Assembly (NCBI RefSeq): GCF_007997225.1
Contig: NZ_VORM01000021.1
Location: 1-64,000 of the forward strand
Direction of reading: 5' to 3'
Length of the DNA: 64,000 bases
Source of the DNA: Subsaximicrobium wynnwilliamsii
Lineage (GTDB): Bacteria; Bacteroidota; Bacteroidia; Flavobacteriales; Flavobacteriaceae
In this document: positions 1-8,875 of the stretch, one piece after another
Numbering within the stretch: position 1 is the first letter of the stretch
Layout: each line of letters begins with the position of its first letter
Program-made: the position numbers and the translations under genes
Notes under the pieces: model-generated
Seen by the model: only the letters and a program-made list of their open reading frames with translations
Told to the model about the DNA's origin: nothing
The model's database searches: none

Positions 1-717
1 ATGGGGCAGATGCTAAGGCGCTCCAAAACCATTTTAAGAACAAACAATCACACAGCACTATTTGATAAGGGATACCATACGGGAAGCGAATTGAAAACAG
101 CTTTCGACCTGAGAATTGACACACTTGTCGCCATCCCGGGAATTGGCAGGGCCTCACAAGCTCCAGATCCAGAATACAACTCCGAACATTTTGTGTATAA
201 TGAGCAAAACGACACATATACCTGTCCGCAGGGAAATCCACTGAAGAGCAACGGAAGCACATACAAAGGGCGTAATTACCGCTTCAAGCAGTATAAGACA
301 AATAAGTGCAAGAATTGCCCGGCAAGGGCGCTGTGCACTACTTCCAAAATAAATGGAAAGGTCATTCAACGAAGTGAGTTCACCCAATATATAGAACAGA
401 ATGCCAAACGGGTCCTAGAAAATCCCCAAGCTTATAAAAGACGGCAAGCAATTGTGGAACATCCTTATGGCACAATGAAAAGACAATGGGGCTGTGACCA
501 TATAATCACCAAACAAACCAAACTACGAGCTAGCGCAGATGTTGGCTTTATCTTTATAGCATATAATCTCACGAGAATTTGGAACATAATAAAACAAGAC
601 AATACGACGGGCTTTGACATGATTGAGACACTAGAAACCGCCATAAACCTATTTTTAGCCTGTATAGCAACATTTGCCAATCACAATAGGAAAATTAAAA
701 TGGCACTCGCGGTTTAA
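1..717 (+). CDS. IS1182-family transposase, C-terminal part (gene starts before the window)
   Basis: DDE transposase of an insertion sequence. The 238 visible residues match the C-terminal half of IS1182-type transposases, which are usually around 500 residues, so the ATG at base 1 is probably internal and the gene begins upstream of the window. FDKGYHTG near residue 22 carries a catalytic aspartate; the zinc-type cysteine cluster CKNCPARALC lies near residue 103; the catalytic glutamate is in VEHPYGTMKRQWG near residue 152. The frame is open to its TAA, so this part is intact. The element lies directly left of a cassette-like unit and inside the accessory region that ends at ssrA. The right terminal inverted repeat could not be defined because the left end is not in view. 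Confidence 0.9.
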   Translation: MGQMLRRSKTILRTNNHTALFDKGYHTGSELKTAFDLRIDTLVAIPGIGRASQAPDPEYNSEHFVYNEQNDTYTCPQGNPLKSNGSTYKGRNYRFKQYKTNKCKNCPARALCTTSKINGKVIQRSEFTQYIEQNAKRVLENPQAYKRRQAIVEHPYGTMKRQWGCDHIITKQTKLRASADVGFIFIAYNLTRIWNIIKQDNTTGFDMIETLETAINLFLACIATFANHNRKIKMALAV

Positions 718-922
718 AACAAAATCTGTAATTTGTTTCTACTAACAAAAATCAAGGCAGGTTATTAGACGGACTGACGTTAGCTGTAATGCGAAAACCG
801 AAAATTTGAGAAATCTATTTTTAATCATATTGACAATGAACATATTTAATCTTTTCGGACAAAATTAACTGCAAAATGACCCATATTGGGAATTTGACCA
901 ATCTAAACACTTTAGACCAAGC

Positions 923-2089
923 TTGGACAAAGGAGAGTTTTTCAAATTGACTGGATTTGACTTTGGTTGGTATGTTCTCGAACCGATTTCTGAGTATATA
1001 AAGGATAGAAAAGGTGAATTAAAAAAAGGAAAAACATTGTCTTATGGACAAAAAGCACTCTATTATTGGTGGTATGTAGATGCACAAGTTAATAATGGTG
1101 GATTTACGCAATTTTATTACAATGACTATGGAAAGTATGTACCGACAATCATAAAAGGATTAAAACATATTGGTGACGATAAAATGGCAGAACTTGTAAA
1201 CAGGTCTTACGAACTCTACCTCAAGGAAAACAAAAAAATTAAAGACGCAAGAAAAGGTGGATTACAAGCTTTTAGCAATCTATATAAAGAAATAGAAGAT
1301 TTTGATGAATTAGATGATGAATATTATGAACTCAATGAGCAGACTATGAAAATCATTGAGAAATATATTCGTAACAATTCAAATGAAATTTGCCGTGATG
1401 AAGATGGAAATGAATTTGACCTAAACTATTCGGGTGAGCTTAAAACTTACCACCCAAATAAAAGTATTAAGGAAATTATTCCACTTGAAAATGGAACTAT
1501 ATCAGGCACTTTTAGAAGTTACTTCGAAAATGGACAACTGAAAGACGAAATCCATTATTTAAATGGAGAGCAAACAGGCAAGAGAACAGAATATTATGAA
1601 AATGGGAGCAATAAATTTTCAATAACAAAATCTCAAAACCCAAAAGGAAACTTACACTCTCATTATTATGAAAACGGAAATCTAAAATCGACTGAAATTT
1701 ATGTTCCCCAGAATGATAGAGATGGTAAATGGATACAATATTATCCTAATGGTCAAATGAAAAGTGAAACTGAATTTATAAACAAAGAGTTTTTTGTGCA
1801 AAATTGCTGGAAAGAAGATGGAAGTCAAATAATGAAAGATGGAACAGGTCTTTATATTAATGAATACTCAATTTTTGATGGAGTAACTGACAGAAACGAA
1901 CAAGAGTATAAAAATCACAAGCGTCACGGAAAACAATATTCTTACAGTAATGATAGACTGACTTTATATCAAGAAATGTCGGAAGGAAAAGAGCACGGAG
2001 TTACTAAAACTTATGATGATGAAGGAAATCTCAAGGAAGAAATAATCTATGAGAATGGGATTGAAAAATCGAAAAAAAAATATAAATAA
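923..2089 (+). CDS. DMP19-like domain protein with C-terminal MORN/YwqK-type repeats
   Basis: Residues about 1-150 resemble the DMP19/DUF4375 domain (QVNNGGFTQFYYN motif near residue 56); residues about 175-385 are repeated YYENGxxK-type units as in MORN-variant/YwqK antitoxin-like proteins. The biological role is unknown. The listed start is a TTG. A better start is the in-frame ATG at 836, whose reading frame would encode MNIFNLFGQN, then a TAA at 866-868, then LQNDPYWEFDQSKHF running into the ORF without further interruption. The residues after the TAA read like normal coding sequence, so the gene probably suffered a nonsense mutation and may be inactive, or it re-initiates at a weak internal start. 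The composition is lysine- and asparagine-rich and the gene sits alone in a cassette-like unit, which suggests transfer. Confidence 0.75.
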   Translation: MDKGEFFKLTGFDFGWYVLEPISEYIKDRKGELKKGKTLSYGQKALYYWWYVDAQVNNGGFTQFYYNDYGKYVPTIIKGLKHIGDDKMAELVNRSYELYLKENKKIKDARKGGLQAFSNLYKEIEDFDELDDEYYELNEQTMKIIEKYIRNNSNEICRDEDGNEFDLNYSGELKTYHPNKSIKEIIPLENGTISGTFRSYFENGQLKDEIHYLNGEQTGKRTEYYENGSNKFSITKSQNPKGNLHSHYYENGNLKSTEIYVPQNDRDGKWIQYYPNGQMKSETEFINKEFFVQNCWKEDGSQIMKDGTGLYINEYSIFDGVTDRNEQEYKNHKRHGKQYSYSNDRLTLYQEMSEGKEHGVTKTYDDEGNLKEEIIYENGIEKSKKKYK

Positions 2090-2100
2090 GAATAAAACAC

Positions 2101-2160
2101 TACAGCTAATAACTAAGTATTCGGCTCGCCGATAGGCCAGAGCTGAATACTGTGTTGACG
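2101..2160 (+). repeat. attC-like half-site with strong stem-loop
   Basis: After TACAGCTAA (2101-2109) there is a 12-bp stem with one G.T pair, AGTATTCGGCTC (2116-2127) against GAGCTGAATACT (2140-2151), and a small inner stem GCC-GATA-GGC (2128-2137) with two unpaired bases (2138-2139) beside it. Imperfect stems with extra-helical bases are typical of the single-stranded fold of attC sites. The outer box pairs perfectly with TTAGCTGTA at 780-788 on the other side of the gene. A simple terminator is less likely because no T-run follows. Confidence 0.5.
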
Positions 2161-2376
2161 AATCCGGTTGATTTGCCGTCTATGGGTAAAACGATGAATT
2201 TAAAGAAGGATGGCTGGAGTTTGCGCTGTTATTGACAAGGTCAGAAGGTATGAAGCTCAATTATTTTCTAACGCCATGAGTGCTTTTTAGTGGTTTAAAT
2301 TTTCAATAGCTGGTTTTCATCGTTTAATTTTAAAGTTAAGGCATAGTAGAGCCAGTCCGCATGTGCAGAATAATTT

Positions 2377-2586
2377 TCAGTTGCTCCCATTCAATTTCCT
2401 GTCTTTCAGTAAAACCCGCCAATTCTCTGGAGGCCCACGATCGTTGAACAATAGTATCGTATGCAATCTCCCTTTTTTACAGACAGGACATCGGCGATGC
2501 AAGAGTGGTTCTTTTGTTCTGACAGGTTCCCTCTTTACAGTGGCCAGTTCAGCTTGTAGTTTTGGCAACTTAAAATAGGCAACCAA
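2377..2586 (-). pseudogene. Transposase-like remnant with CxxC motif (C-terminal end)
   Basis: A 69-codon minus-strand frame contains RRCPVCKKGRLHTILLF followed by RGPPENWRVLLKDRK. The CxxC knuckle followed by a basic, Arg-Gly-Pro-Pro tail resembles the C-terminal end of some Bacteroidota transposases, possibly of the IS91 type, but the catalytic region is absent and the family cannot be fixed. Its upstream edge coincides within a few bases with the point where the rhamnose isomerase gene is cut (about 2587). That supports reading it as the trace of the element that truncated that gene. Confidence 0.4.
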
Positions 2587-3363
2587 TTAGGATCCAAAAG
2601 CCTCACGGTTTGGTTGGCTGATGGGTCTAGTTTTCCTGGACAGAATAATTTTCAAACGGCATTGAGCCACACAGAAGACAGTCTCAAGAAAATTTATCAA
2701 GGACTTCCTGATGATTGGAAATTGCTGATTGAATACAAACCTTACGAACCTAATTTCTACAGTACTGTCATACAAGATTGGGGCACCTCGTTTATGTTGG
2801 CCAATGCTTGTGGAGAAAAAGCCTACTCTTTGGTTGATTTGGGCCATCATTTACCCAACAGCAATATTGAACAAATAGTTTCGGTTTTGATGCTAAAAGG
2901 AAAATTAGGAGGATTTCATTTCAACGATAGTAAATATGGCGATGACGATGTAACTGTAGGTAGTATCAAGCCTTATGCGTTATTTTTAATTTTCAATGAG
3001 TTGGTCTATGGCATGCAGAACAATCCGCAAAATCCAGATTTGGCCTGGATGATTGATGCCAGCCACAATATCAAAGATCCGCTTGAGGATTTGATTCAAT
3101 CACTGGAAGCCATTCAAGAAGCTTACGCCAAAGCCTTGCTCATTGATCAAACGGAGTTGAAAAATGCGCAACTTAACAATGATGTGGTCAAGTGCCAAGA
3201 AATTTTACAAGATGCCTTTAGAACAGATGTAAGACCTCTTTTAGAAAGTGCAAGATTAGCAAGTGGAGGGGCTTTGAGCCCAATACAATCCTATCGTAAA
3301 TTGAATGTTAGAAATGAATTGATAAAAGAAAGAGGCAAGCATAATGTTGCTACAGGTCTGTAA
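2587..3363 (+). pseudogene. rhaI: L-rhamnose isomerase (RhaI type), N-terminally truncated
   Basis: Homology begins at LGSKSLTVWLADGSSFPGQ, encoded from about 2587, and runs to a normal stop. About 255 residues remain where RhaI-type L-rhamnose isomerases have about 425, so the first 170 or so are gone. Metal and substrate motifs of the retained half are intact: EYKPYEPNFYS, LVDLGHH, GFHFNDSKYGDDD and MIDASHNIKDP. The enzyme normally converts L-rhamnose to L-rhamnulose. Without the N-terminal part of the barrel the product should be inactive, and the only in-frame start is an internal TTG (2614). It stands 12 bp before the kinase gene and was evidently the first or an early gene of this catabolic operon. 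Confidence 0.85.
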
Positions 3364-3375
3364 GAATTCTTAAAG

Positions 3376-4749
3376 ATGAAACAAAAAGTAACAGCAGTTT
3401 TCGATATCGGAAAAACAAATAAAAAATTCTTTCTTTTTGATGAAGCCTATCAACAGGTTCATAAAGAATATATAAAATTTGACGAAATATCTGATGAAGA
3501 CGGATATCCAACAGAAGATCTTGCTTCCTTACAAAAATGGTTAAAGCAGGTGTTTAATAGAATTCTTGCAACCGAGGCCTATGAAATTAAAGCCATCAAC
3601 TTTTCTACCTATGGCGCCAGTTTTGTTCATTTGGATGAAAACGGAAATCCGTTAACCCCACTCTACAATTACACCAAACAAATTGATCAACATATCATTG
3701 ATGGATTTTTAGAAAAATATGGTCCAAGGGAAGAATTTCTCAACACAACAGGGTGTGCAGATTTGAGTTTGTTGAATTCCGGTCTGCAATTGTATTGGAT
3801 CAAACACGGCAAACCTGAAATTTACAAGAATATCAAGTATTCATTGCATTTACCACAATATTTGAGTTATGTGTTTATTGGAATCCCTTTAAGTGAATAC
3901 ACAAGTATTGGATGCCATACAGGACTTTGGAATTACGAAATTAAGGACTATTACGACTGGGTTTATGAAGAAGGCATCCATAAAATTTTACCGCCCATTG
4001 TATCTACGGAAACCAGCGTGAATATGAATTACAATGGCAAACGCATTAAAATAGGCGTTGGCATTCATGATAGTTCTGCAGCATTGCTGTCTTATGTAAG
4101 AAGCGTCAAAAAGAAATTTGTATTGGTTTCTACGGGTACTTGGAGCATTGCTTTCAATCCGTTTGATGACGATGCCATATCCAAGGACCTAGAAGATAAG
4201 GAAGCCATAAATTATATGCGTATCAATGGAAAACCCGTAAAAGCAACCCGTTTGTTTTTAGGCAATGAATATAAAATCCAAGTACAGAAACTTGACAAGC
4301 ATTTTGATGTGAGTGAGGACTACCATCGCTCCATAAAATTTGATTATGATACCTATTTTGAAATCATAAAGGACTTTCAGCATTATTTCAAATGGGAAAG
4401 TATCACAGATCCAGATATGCCTTCAGAAACCAAAATTCCATTTGACGAATTTGAACATGCTTACCATCAATTAATGACAGAATTAGTGCTTTTGCAAATT
4501 AAAAGTATTAAAAAAGTCATTGGAGACGATGAGATAAAACGGCTTTATGTAGATGGTGGTTTTAGTGATAATGAAGTGTACATCAAATTGCTCTCGCATT
4601 ATTTTAGAGATAAGAAATTGAGAACTACAGACTCTTCCTTAGGCTCCGCTCTTGGAGCAGCCATCGCTATTTCTGATTCCAAATTGAATTCCAAATTCTT
4701 AAAGAATAATTATTCGCTCAAAAAACACGTTCCCTTCATCGTAAAATAA
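3376..4749 (+). CDS. rhaB: FGGY-family carbohydrate kinase, probable L-rhamnulokinase or L-fuculokinase-like
   Basis: A 457-residue sugar kinase that would phosphorylate the ketose made by the upstream isomerase. The N-terminal phosphate-binding segment VFDIGKTNKKFFLFD (residues 9-23) and the C-terminal ATP-domain motifs VSTGTWSIAFNP, YVDGGFSDNEVY and SSLGSALGAA fit the FGGY family, and GVGIHDSSAALLSY supplies the usual catalytic Asp segment. It is flanked by an RhaI remnant (12 bp upstream) and a lactate-dehydrogenase-type gene (9 bp downstream), so rhamnulokinase is the most economical reading; a related deoxyketose cannot be excluded. The frame is intact. Its promoter presumably lay upstream of the now deleted part of rhaI, so its present expression is uncertain. 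Confidence 0.8.
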   Translation: MKQKVTAVFDIGKTNKKFFLFDEAYQQVHKEYIKFDEISDEDGYPTEDLASLQKWLKQVFNRILATEAYEIKAINFSTYGASFVHLDENGNPLTPLYNYTKQIDQHIIDGFLEKYGPREEFLNTTGCADLSLLNSGLQLYWIKHGKPEIYKNIKYSLHLPQYLSYVFIGIPLSEYTSIGCHTGLWNYEIKDYYDWVYEEGIHKILPPIVSTETSVNMNYNGKRIKIGVGIHDSSAALLSYVRSVKKKFVLVSTGTWSIAFNPFDDDAISKDLEDKEAINYMRINGKPVKATRLFLGNEYKIQVQKLDKHFDVSEDYHRSIKFDYDTYFEIIKDFQHYFKWESITDPDMPSETKIPFDEFEHAYHQLMTELVLLQIKSIKKVIGDDEIKRLYVDGGFSDNEVYIKLLSHYFRDKKLRTTDSSLGSALGAAIAISDSKLNSKFLKNNYSLKKHVPFIVK

Positions 4750-4758
4750 AAGAAAAAA

Positions 4759-5910
4759 ATGGCATTAGATTTTAACACAAAATACCCTTCCATAGACGAC
4801 TTAAGAAACAGAGCCATGCAACGCATCCCAAGATTCGCCTTTGAATATTTAGATGGTGGCTGTAATGACGATGTCAATATTGTGCGAAACACTTCGGAAT
4901 TAAGAGACGTACAATTAAAGCCGAATTATTTGAGAAGTCATCATGGATCAAGTATGAAAACGAAGTTGTTCGGTATTGAATATGATGCGCCTGTTGGGGT
5001 TGCACCTGTGGGATTGCAAGGATTGATTTGGCCAAATGCAGCAGAAATACTGGCAAAATCGGCTTTTGAACACAATATTCCTTTTATTTTAAGTACCGTC
5101 ACAACAACCAATATTGAGCGCGCCAGTGAACTTACTGAAGGCAAGGCCTGGTTTCAACTGTATCATCCTACAGAAGACAGATTGCGAGATGATATTATTA
5201 ATAGGGCGGCAGCAGCACAATGTCCTGTATTGGTTATTTTGTGCGATGTGCCATCCTTCGGCTATCGCCCAAGAGACATTAGAAACGGCTTGGCTATGCC
5301 TCCAAAAATGTCTTTGAGCAACATTTTGCAAGTCATGGGGAAACCAAATTGGGCAATACAGACCTTAAAGCACGGTCAGCCAGGTTTTGCAAATTTATTG
5401 CCTTATATGCCCAAGGGGTTAGATTTGAAACAGTTGGGTAAATTCATGGACCAGACGTTTTCTGGTCGGTTAAATGCCGACAAGATAAAGCCTATTCGCG
5501 ATATGTGGAAAGGGAAGCTAGTGCTCAAAGGAGTCGCCAATGAGGTTGACGTGGAAGAAGCCATTAGATTAGGGATTGATGGCGTAATTGTCTCCAATCA
5601 TGGTGGCCGGCAATTAGATGCCGGTGAATCTAGCATCAGGCCATTAGAACGAATTGCAAAAAAATACGGCGACCAAATAGAGGTTATGATGGACAGTGGT
5701 TTGCGTTCAGGACCAGACATTGCCAGAGCCATGGCCAGTGGTGCTAAGTTTACATTTATGGGTCGTAGTTTTATGTATGGCGTTGCGGCTCTAGGAGCCA
5801 AAGGTGGAGACCACACCATTTCTATTATTAAGACACAACTGCAACAAGTAATGGATCAATTGTGTTGTGAACGAGTAGAAGATTTCCCAAATCATTTAAT
5901 AACCAAATAA
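4759..5910 (+). CDS. lldD: FMN-dependent alpha-hydroxy-acid dehydrogenase (L-lactate dehydrogenase-like)
   Basis: A 383-residue member of the LldD/glycolate-oxidase TIM-barrel family, usual length 350-400. FMN and catalytic motifs are visible: PVGVAPVGLQGL near residue 75, LVLKGV near residue 255 (flavin lysine), and the hallmark SNHGGRQLD with active-site His/Arg near residue 280, followed by MDSGLRSGPDIARAMASGA. The enzyme would oxidise L-lactate to pyruvate and pass electrons to the membrane. In a rhamnose or fucose pathway the aldolase yields L-lactaldehyde, oxidised to L-lactate, which explains the gene's place here. Spacing to its neighbours is 8-9 bp, indicating one operon. Confidence 0.88.
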   Translation: MALDFNTKYPSIDDLRNRAMQRIPRFAFEYLDGGCNDDVNIVRNTSELRDVQLKPNYLRSHHGSSMKTKLFGIEYDAPVGVAPVGLQGLIWPNAAEILAKSAFEHNIPFILSTVTTTNIERASELTEGKAWFQLYHPTEDRLRDDIINRAAAAQCPVLVILCDVPSFGYRPRDIRNGLAMPPKMSLSNILQVMGKPNWAIQTLKHGQPGFANLLPYMPKGLDLKQLGKFMDQTFSGRLNADKIKPIRDMWKGKLVLKGVANEVDVEEAIRLGIDGVIVSNHGGRQLDAGESSIRPLERIAKKYGDQIEVMMDSGLRSGPDIARAMASGAKFTFMGRSFMYGVAALGAKGGDHTISIIKTQLQQVMDQLCCERVEDFPNHLITK

Positions 5911-5918
5911 AGAACATA

Positions 5919-7334
5919 ATGAGCCAATACAATATTGAGGAAGAAATCGAAGAAATCGCAGGTGGTGAATTCGAAAGAATTCCTGTTCCCCAGTCAAAAT
6001 TGAAAAGCTGGAAAAGTTTTTTGGGTATGTACGCCGGAGAACATGCTGCTGGAACAGAGTTTATGATTGGTCCTTTGTTTTTAACGGCCGGTGTAAGTGC
6101 GTTCGATTTAATAATAGGATTGCTTCTGGGAAATTTATTGGCTGTATTAAGCTGGCGTTTTTTAACTGCTGAAATTGCCATCAAAAATAAACTGACCTTG
6201 TATTTTCAACTGGAAAAAATATGCGGCAAAAAATTAGTCACGTTTTATAACCTCGCAAATGGGGTTTTGTTCTGTTTTTTGGCAGGTGCGATGATTACGG
6301 TTTCTGCAACCGCTGTAGGAATTCCATTTGACATGGAAATGCCAAAACTTACAGATACTATGCCTAACGGCGCCACTTGGGAAATCATTGTGATTGTTAT
6401 TGGTGCCGTTATTTCTTTGATTGCTTCAAGAGGGTACGATACGGTTTCTAAAGCAGCCAACTGGATGTCGCCTGCAATTGTACTGGCCTTCTTAGCCTGT
6501 GGGATTGTTGCTTTGAATCAATTGGGCGTTGCCAGTTTTTCCGATTTTTGGAATATCTGGGGAGAAGGTTCAGAACCATTTCCTGGACAGATAAAGTTCA
6601 CATTTTGGCACGTGGTTATTTGGTCTTGGTTTGCCAATGCAGCAATGCACGTTGGGATGTCCGATTTATCGGTATTTCGTTTTGCCAAAAAAGCAAGTTC
6701 GGGATGGACCACAGCTGCGGGAATGTATGTTGGCCATTACATGGCTTGGATAGCTGCTGCTTTATTGTATGCTGTTTATTTGAAGTCACCAGAAGCTTTA
6801 AACTTTTTAGCAAATGGCGAAGCGCCTCCGGTGGCTCCAGGGCCTTTGGCAAATAATGCCATAGGTGTATTCGGGATCATAGCGGTGGTTTTAGCCGGTT
6901 GGACAACGGCTAATCCTACAATCTATAGAGCAGGATTGGCGTTTCAGGCCATCATTCCTAAGGCATCAACCTTTTGGGTGACGATTCTCGCAGGTTCCAT
7001 TGCAACTATTGCAGGATTATTTCCTGCCTTTGCAATGCAGCTTTTAGGCTTTGTCGCACTTTACGGATTCATATTAGCTCCTTTTGGTGCTATAATTGTT
7101 TTTGAGCATTTCTTCCACAAAAAATATGGAATCATTAAAAATTATGCCGAAGTAGCAAACATCAAATTCAACAAAGCAGTGATATTCGCTTGGGCAATTA
7201 GCTTTGGCTTATTTTACTTTATATCAATTCAATTTGATGTCTTTTTATCTTTTGTTACGCTTCCTTCTTGGTTGCTTTGCGGTGTATTGTTTTTGGTGTT
7301 TAGCAAGTATTTTCAGAATAAGAACAGCAAATAA
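5919..7334 (+). CDS. NCS1-family (purine-cytosine permease-like) membrane transporter
   Basis: A 471-residue integral membrane protein with about 12 hydrophobic segments beginning after a 35-residue acidic, soluble N-terminus. The general pattern (AGEHAAGTEFMIGPLFLTAG early, GWTTANPTIYRAGLAFQ in the second half) is that of CodB-like NCS1 permeases. The gene lies 8 bp after the lldD-like gene and is the last of the operon, which makes import of a sugar or organic acid of the pathway plausible, but NCS1 members usually carry nucleobases or vitamins and the substrate cannot be read from the sequence. Confidence 0.7.
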   Translation: MSQYNIEEEIEEIAGGEFERIPVPQSKLKSWKSFLGMYAGEHAAGTEFMIGPLFLTAGVSAFDLIIGLLLGNLLAVLSWRFLTAEIAIKNKLTLYFQLEKICGKKLVTFYNLANGVLFCFLAGAMITVSATAVGIPFDMEMPKLTDTMPNGATWEIIVIVIGAVISLIASRGYDTVSKAANWMSPAIVLAFLACGIVALNQLGVASFSDFWNIWGEGSEPFPGQIKFTFWHVVIWSWFANAAMHVGMSDLSVFRFAKKASSGWTTAAGMYVGHYMAWIAAALLYAVYLKSPEALNFLANGEAPPVAPGPLANNAIGVFGIIAVVLAGWTTANPTIYRAGLAFQAIIPKASTFWVTILAGSIATIAGLFPAFAMQLLGFVALYGFILAPFGAIIVFEHFFHKKYGIIKNYAEVANIKFNKAVIFAWAISFGLFYFISIQFDVFLSFVTLPSWLLCGVLFLVFSKYFQNKNSK

Positions 7335-8860
7335 CTTTAGATTTAATTGTACAAGAACTTAAAATCCTCTTAGACCTTGAGCTTGAGTGGTTATGTGTCT
7401 AGACGAATGGTTTTGTCCAATCACATTGAAATCAATAAGAATGCAGAATATAAACTTTGCTTATGCATTAGATGAATTTAAAAACAATTGCCTAATTGTT
7501 CTAAAACCTATTTTATTATAAGGGTACGTAGATGATTTTGAGGGTAGGAGTCTCCTAAAGCTTCTTATCGACTTTAAAATGATCACGATCATCATTTGAT
7601 GAATATTAAATCTGCTAGATTCCGATTTCTGATAAGATTTGAAAGTCATAAAACACCACTTGACAACTGTTCTCATCCCGTACCACCATTAACTTTCCTC
7701 CGTAAATATCTATGATTTAAAATTAGTGGACTGCATAACCGGTCGCCCACTCCCTTTTGTAAGTCCTTTCCTAATTTCAAATCATAGGATGACGATATCG
7801 GAAAGGTAACAGCGATGGCGCTATGGGAAGTAAATCAATAGAGTTGAGCGACCCATTCTTCGATTCCAGGATGCAAGACAAGTTTAAATGAGCATTTGTT
7901 TTCACTTTTTTATTTTTCGGAAAAGGAAAACGCTCAGGATATAATAAGTATATCAATGAAAAAAATAAATGTTCTCAATTTGATGAATTTTAGTGTTTAA
8001 AGTAAAATAACGTTATTCATTTTTCGGTTTTTGTTGATGAGAGTGAACTTCTTTTAAATAGATACGGGAAATTCGGTTCTTTGAAAATGGCAATGTGCTT
8101 TTAAGCAGATTGTATGAAATTTTTGTTCCGCTGGGCGGAACGAAAAGGAATAGCAAGAGGGTAACACGCTGCGCGATGTTGAGTATTCCTTTTCTTTTAT
8201 AAAATACTGACAATCAATTACTTGAAAAATTTACAGTTTTTTGTGTTTCAGCCATTTGCGACAAATGCCCTTGAAACGCCCAACTTTACGGATGGATTTG
8301 CGACAAATTAGCAAAACTATGGACTTGTTTACCGGAATTAGATTTAAAAAGGGAGCTGCAAAACGTTTCAGGAATTTTTTTGAAATATTTCAAGATACGT
8401 ACGGAATCGATGGATTCAATTATCGATTTTTTTCGAATAAAAAGATATATCCATAAAAGAAGGAGTGGGGCCACCAGAAAGACCAATTAGAACCAATTTA
8501 AGGAAACAAATGTATACGATCATAACAATTATCAAGACCATAGAGCAAACTCAGGCCATAGCTAAATTTGAGAGATTGTGATCAAAACATCAAATGAAAA
8601 CAAAATGTATCAATTGCTATGATAGCCGTTGTACTTGGTCCTTTGCGGGTTTTTAAGCATTTTTAATACTTAATAATTCGACCGAAACAAACTTATCAAT
8701 TAAACCTGTAAAAGTTCTGTGAGGAATCTCTGAAGTGCCTTAAAATAGATATATGAGTTTGTGTTCAAGTCATAAGAAGATTTAAATAAAAATAAAAAAA
8801 TGAAAAACAGGCCTGCCCTTTTTTTTAGTAATGTTTCTTTTGTTTGGTATTGTTTATTAA
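7335..8860. other. 1.5-kb stretch without recognisable genes, probably decayed DNA
   Basis: No frame longer than about 70 codons on either strand looks like a protein I know. The stretch holds a short hairpin (8125-8141) and two copies of ATTTGCGACAAAT (8254-8266 and 8296-8308), the first lengthened to a CATTTG/CAAATG inverted repeat. It lies between the permease operon and the repeat array next to the integrase, and its many stops in all frames fit eroded island DNA. Confidence 0.5.
8125..8141. repeat. Short GC-rich hairpin GTTCCGC-TGG-GCGGAAC
   Basis: Perfect 7-bp arms with a 3-base loop, preceded by a T-run and followed by an A-run, so it could end transcription on the minus strand. No gene is recognisable on either side. 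Confidence 0.5.
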
Positions 8861-8875
8861 TAGATACCAGTGCTT

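Larger units (their letters stand above)
780..2160 (+). mobile_element. Putative integron-like gene cassette (attC-type ends) carrying the DMP19/MORN gene
   Basis: The unit starts with TTAGCTGTA (780-788), directly after a G in the context ACG|TTAGCTGT, and its far side carries the exact reverse complement TACAGCTAA (2101-2109), then a long hairpin (2116-2151), then TGTTGACG ending at 2160. If the unit is circularised, the two ends join as ...TTGACG|TTAGCTGTA, which has the R''-hairpin-R' layout of an attC site with the G|TT crossover point. One gene fills the unit, starting 56 bp from its left end, as in integron cassettes. No integron integrase is in the window. The assignment is inference from structure. 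The base after 2160 does not restart with TT, so the right junction is atypical. Confidence 0.5.

Noticed and set aside
7461-7676. 71-codon minus-strand frame and neighbouring piece GGKLMVVRDENS
   Set aside because: No recognisable family, frames break repeatedly, no sensible start context.
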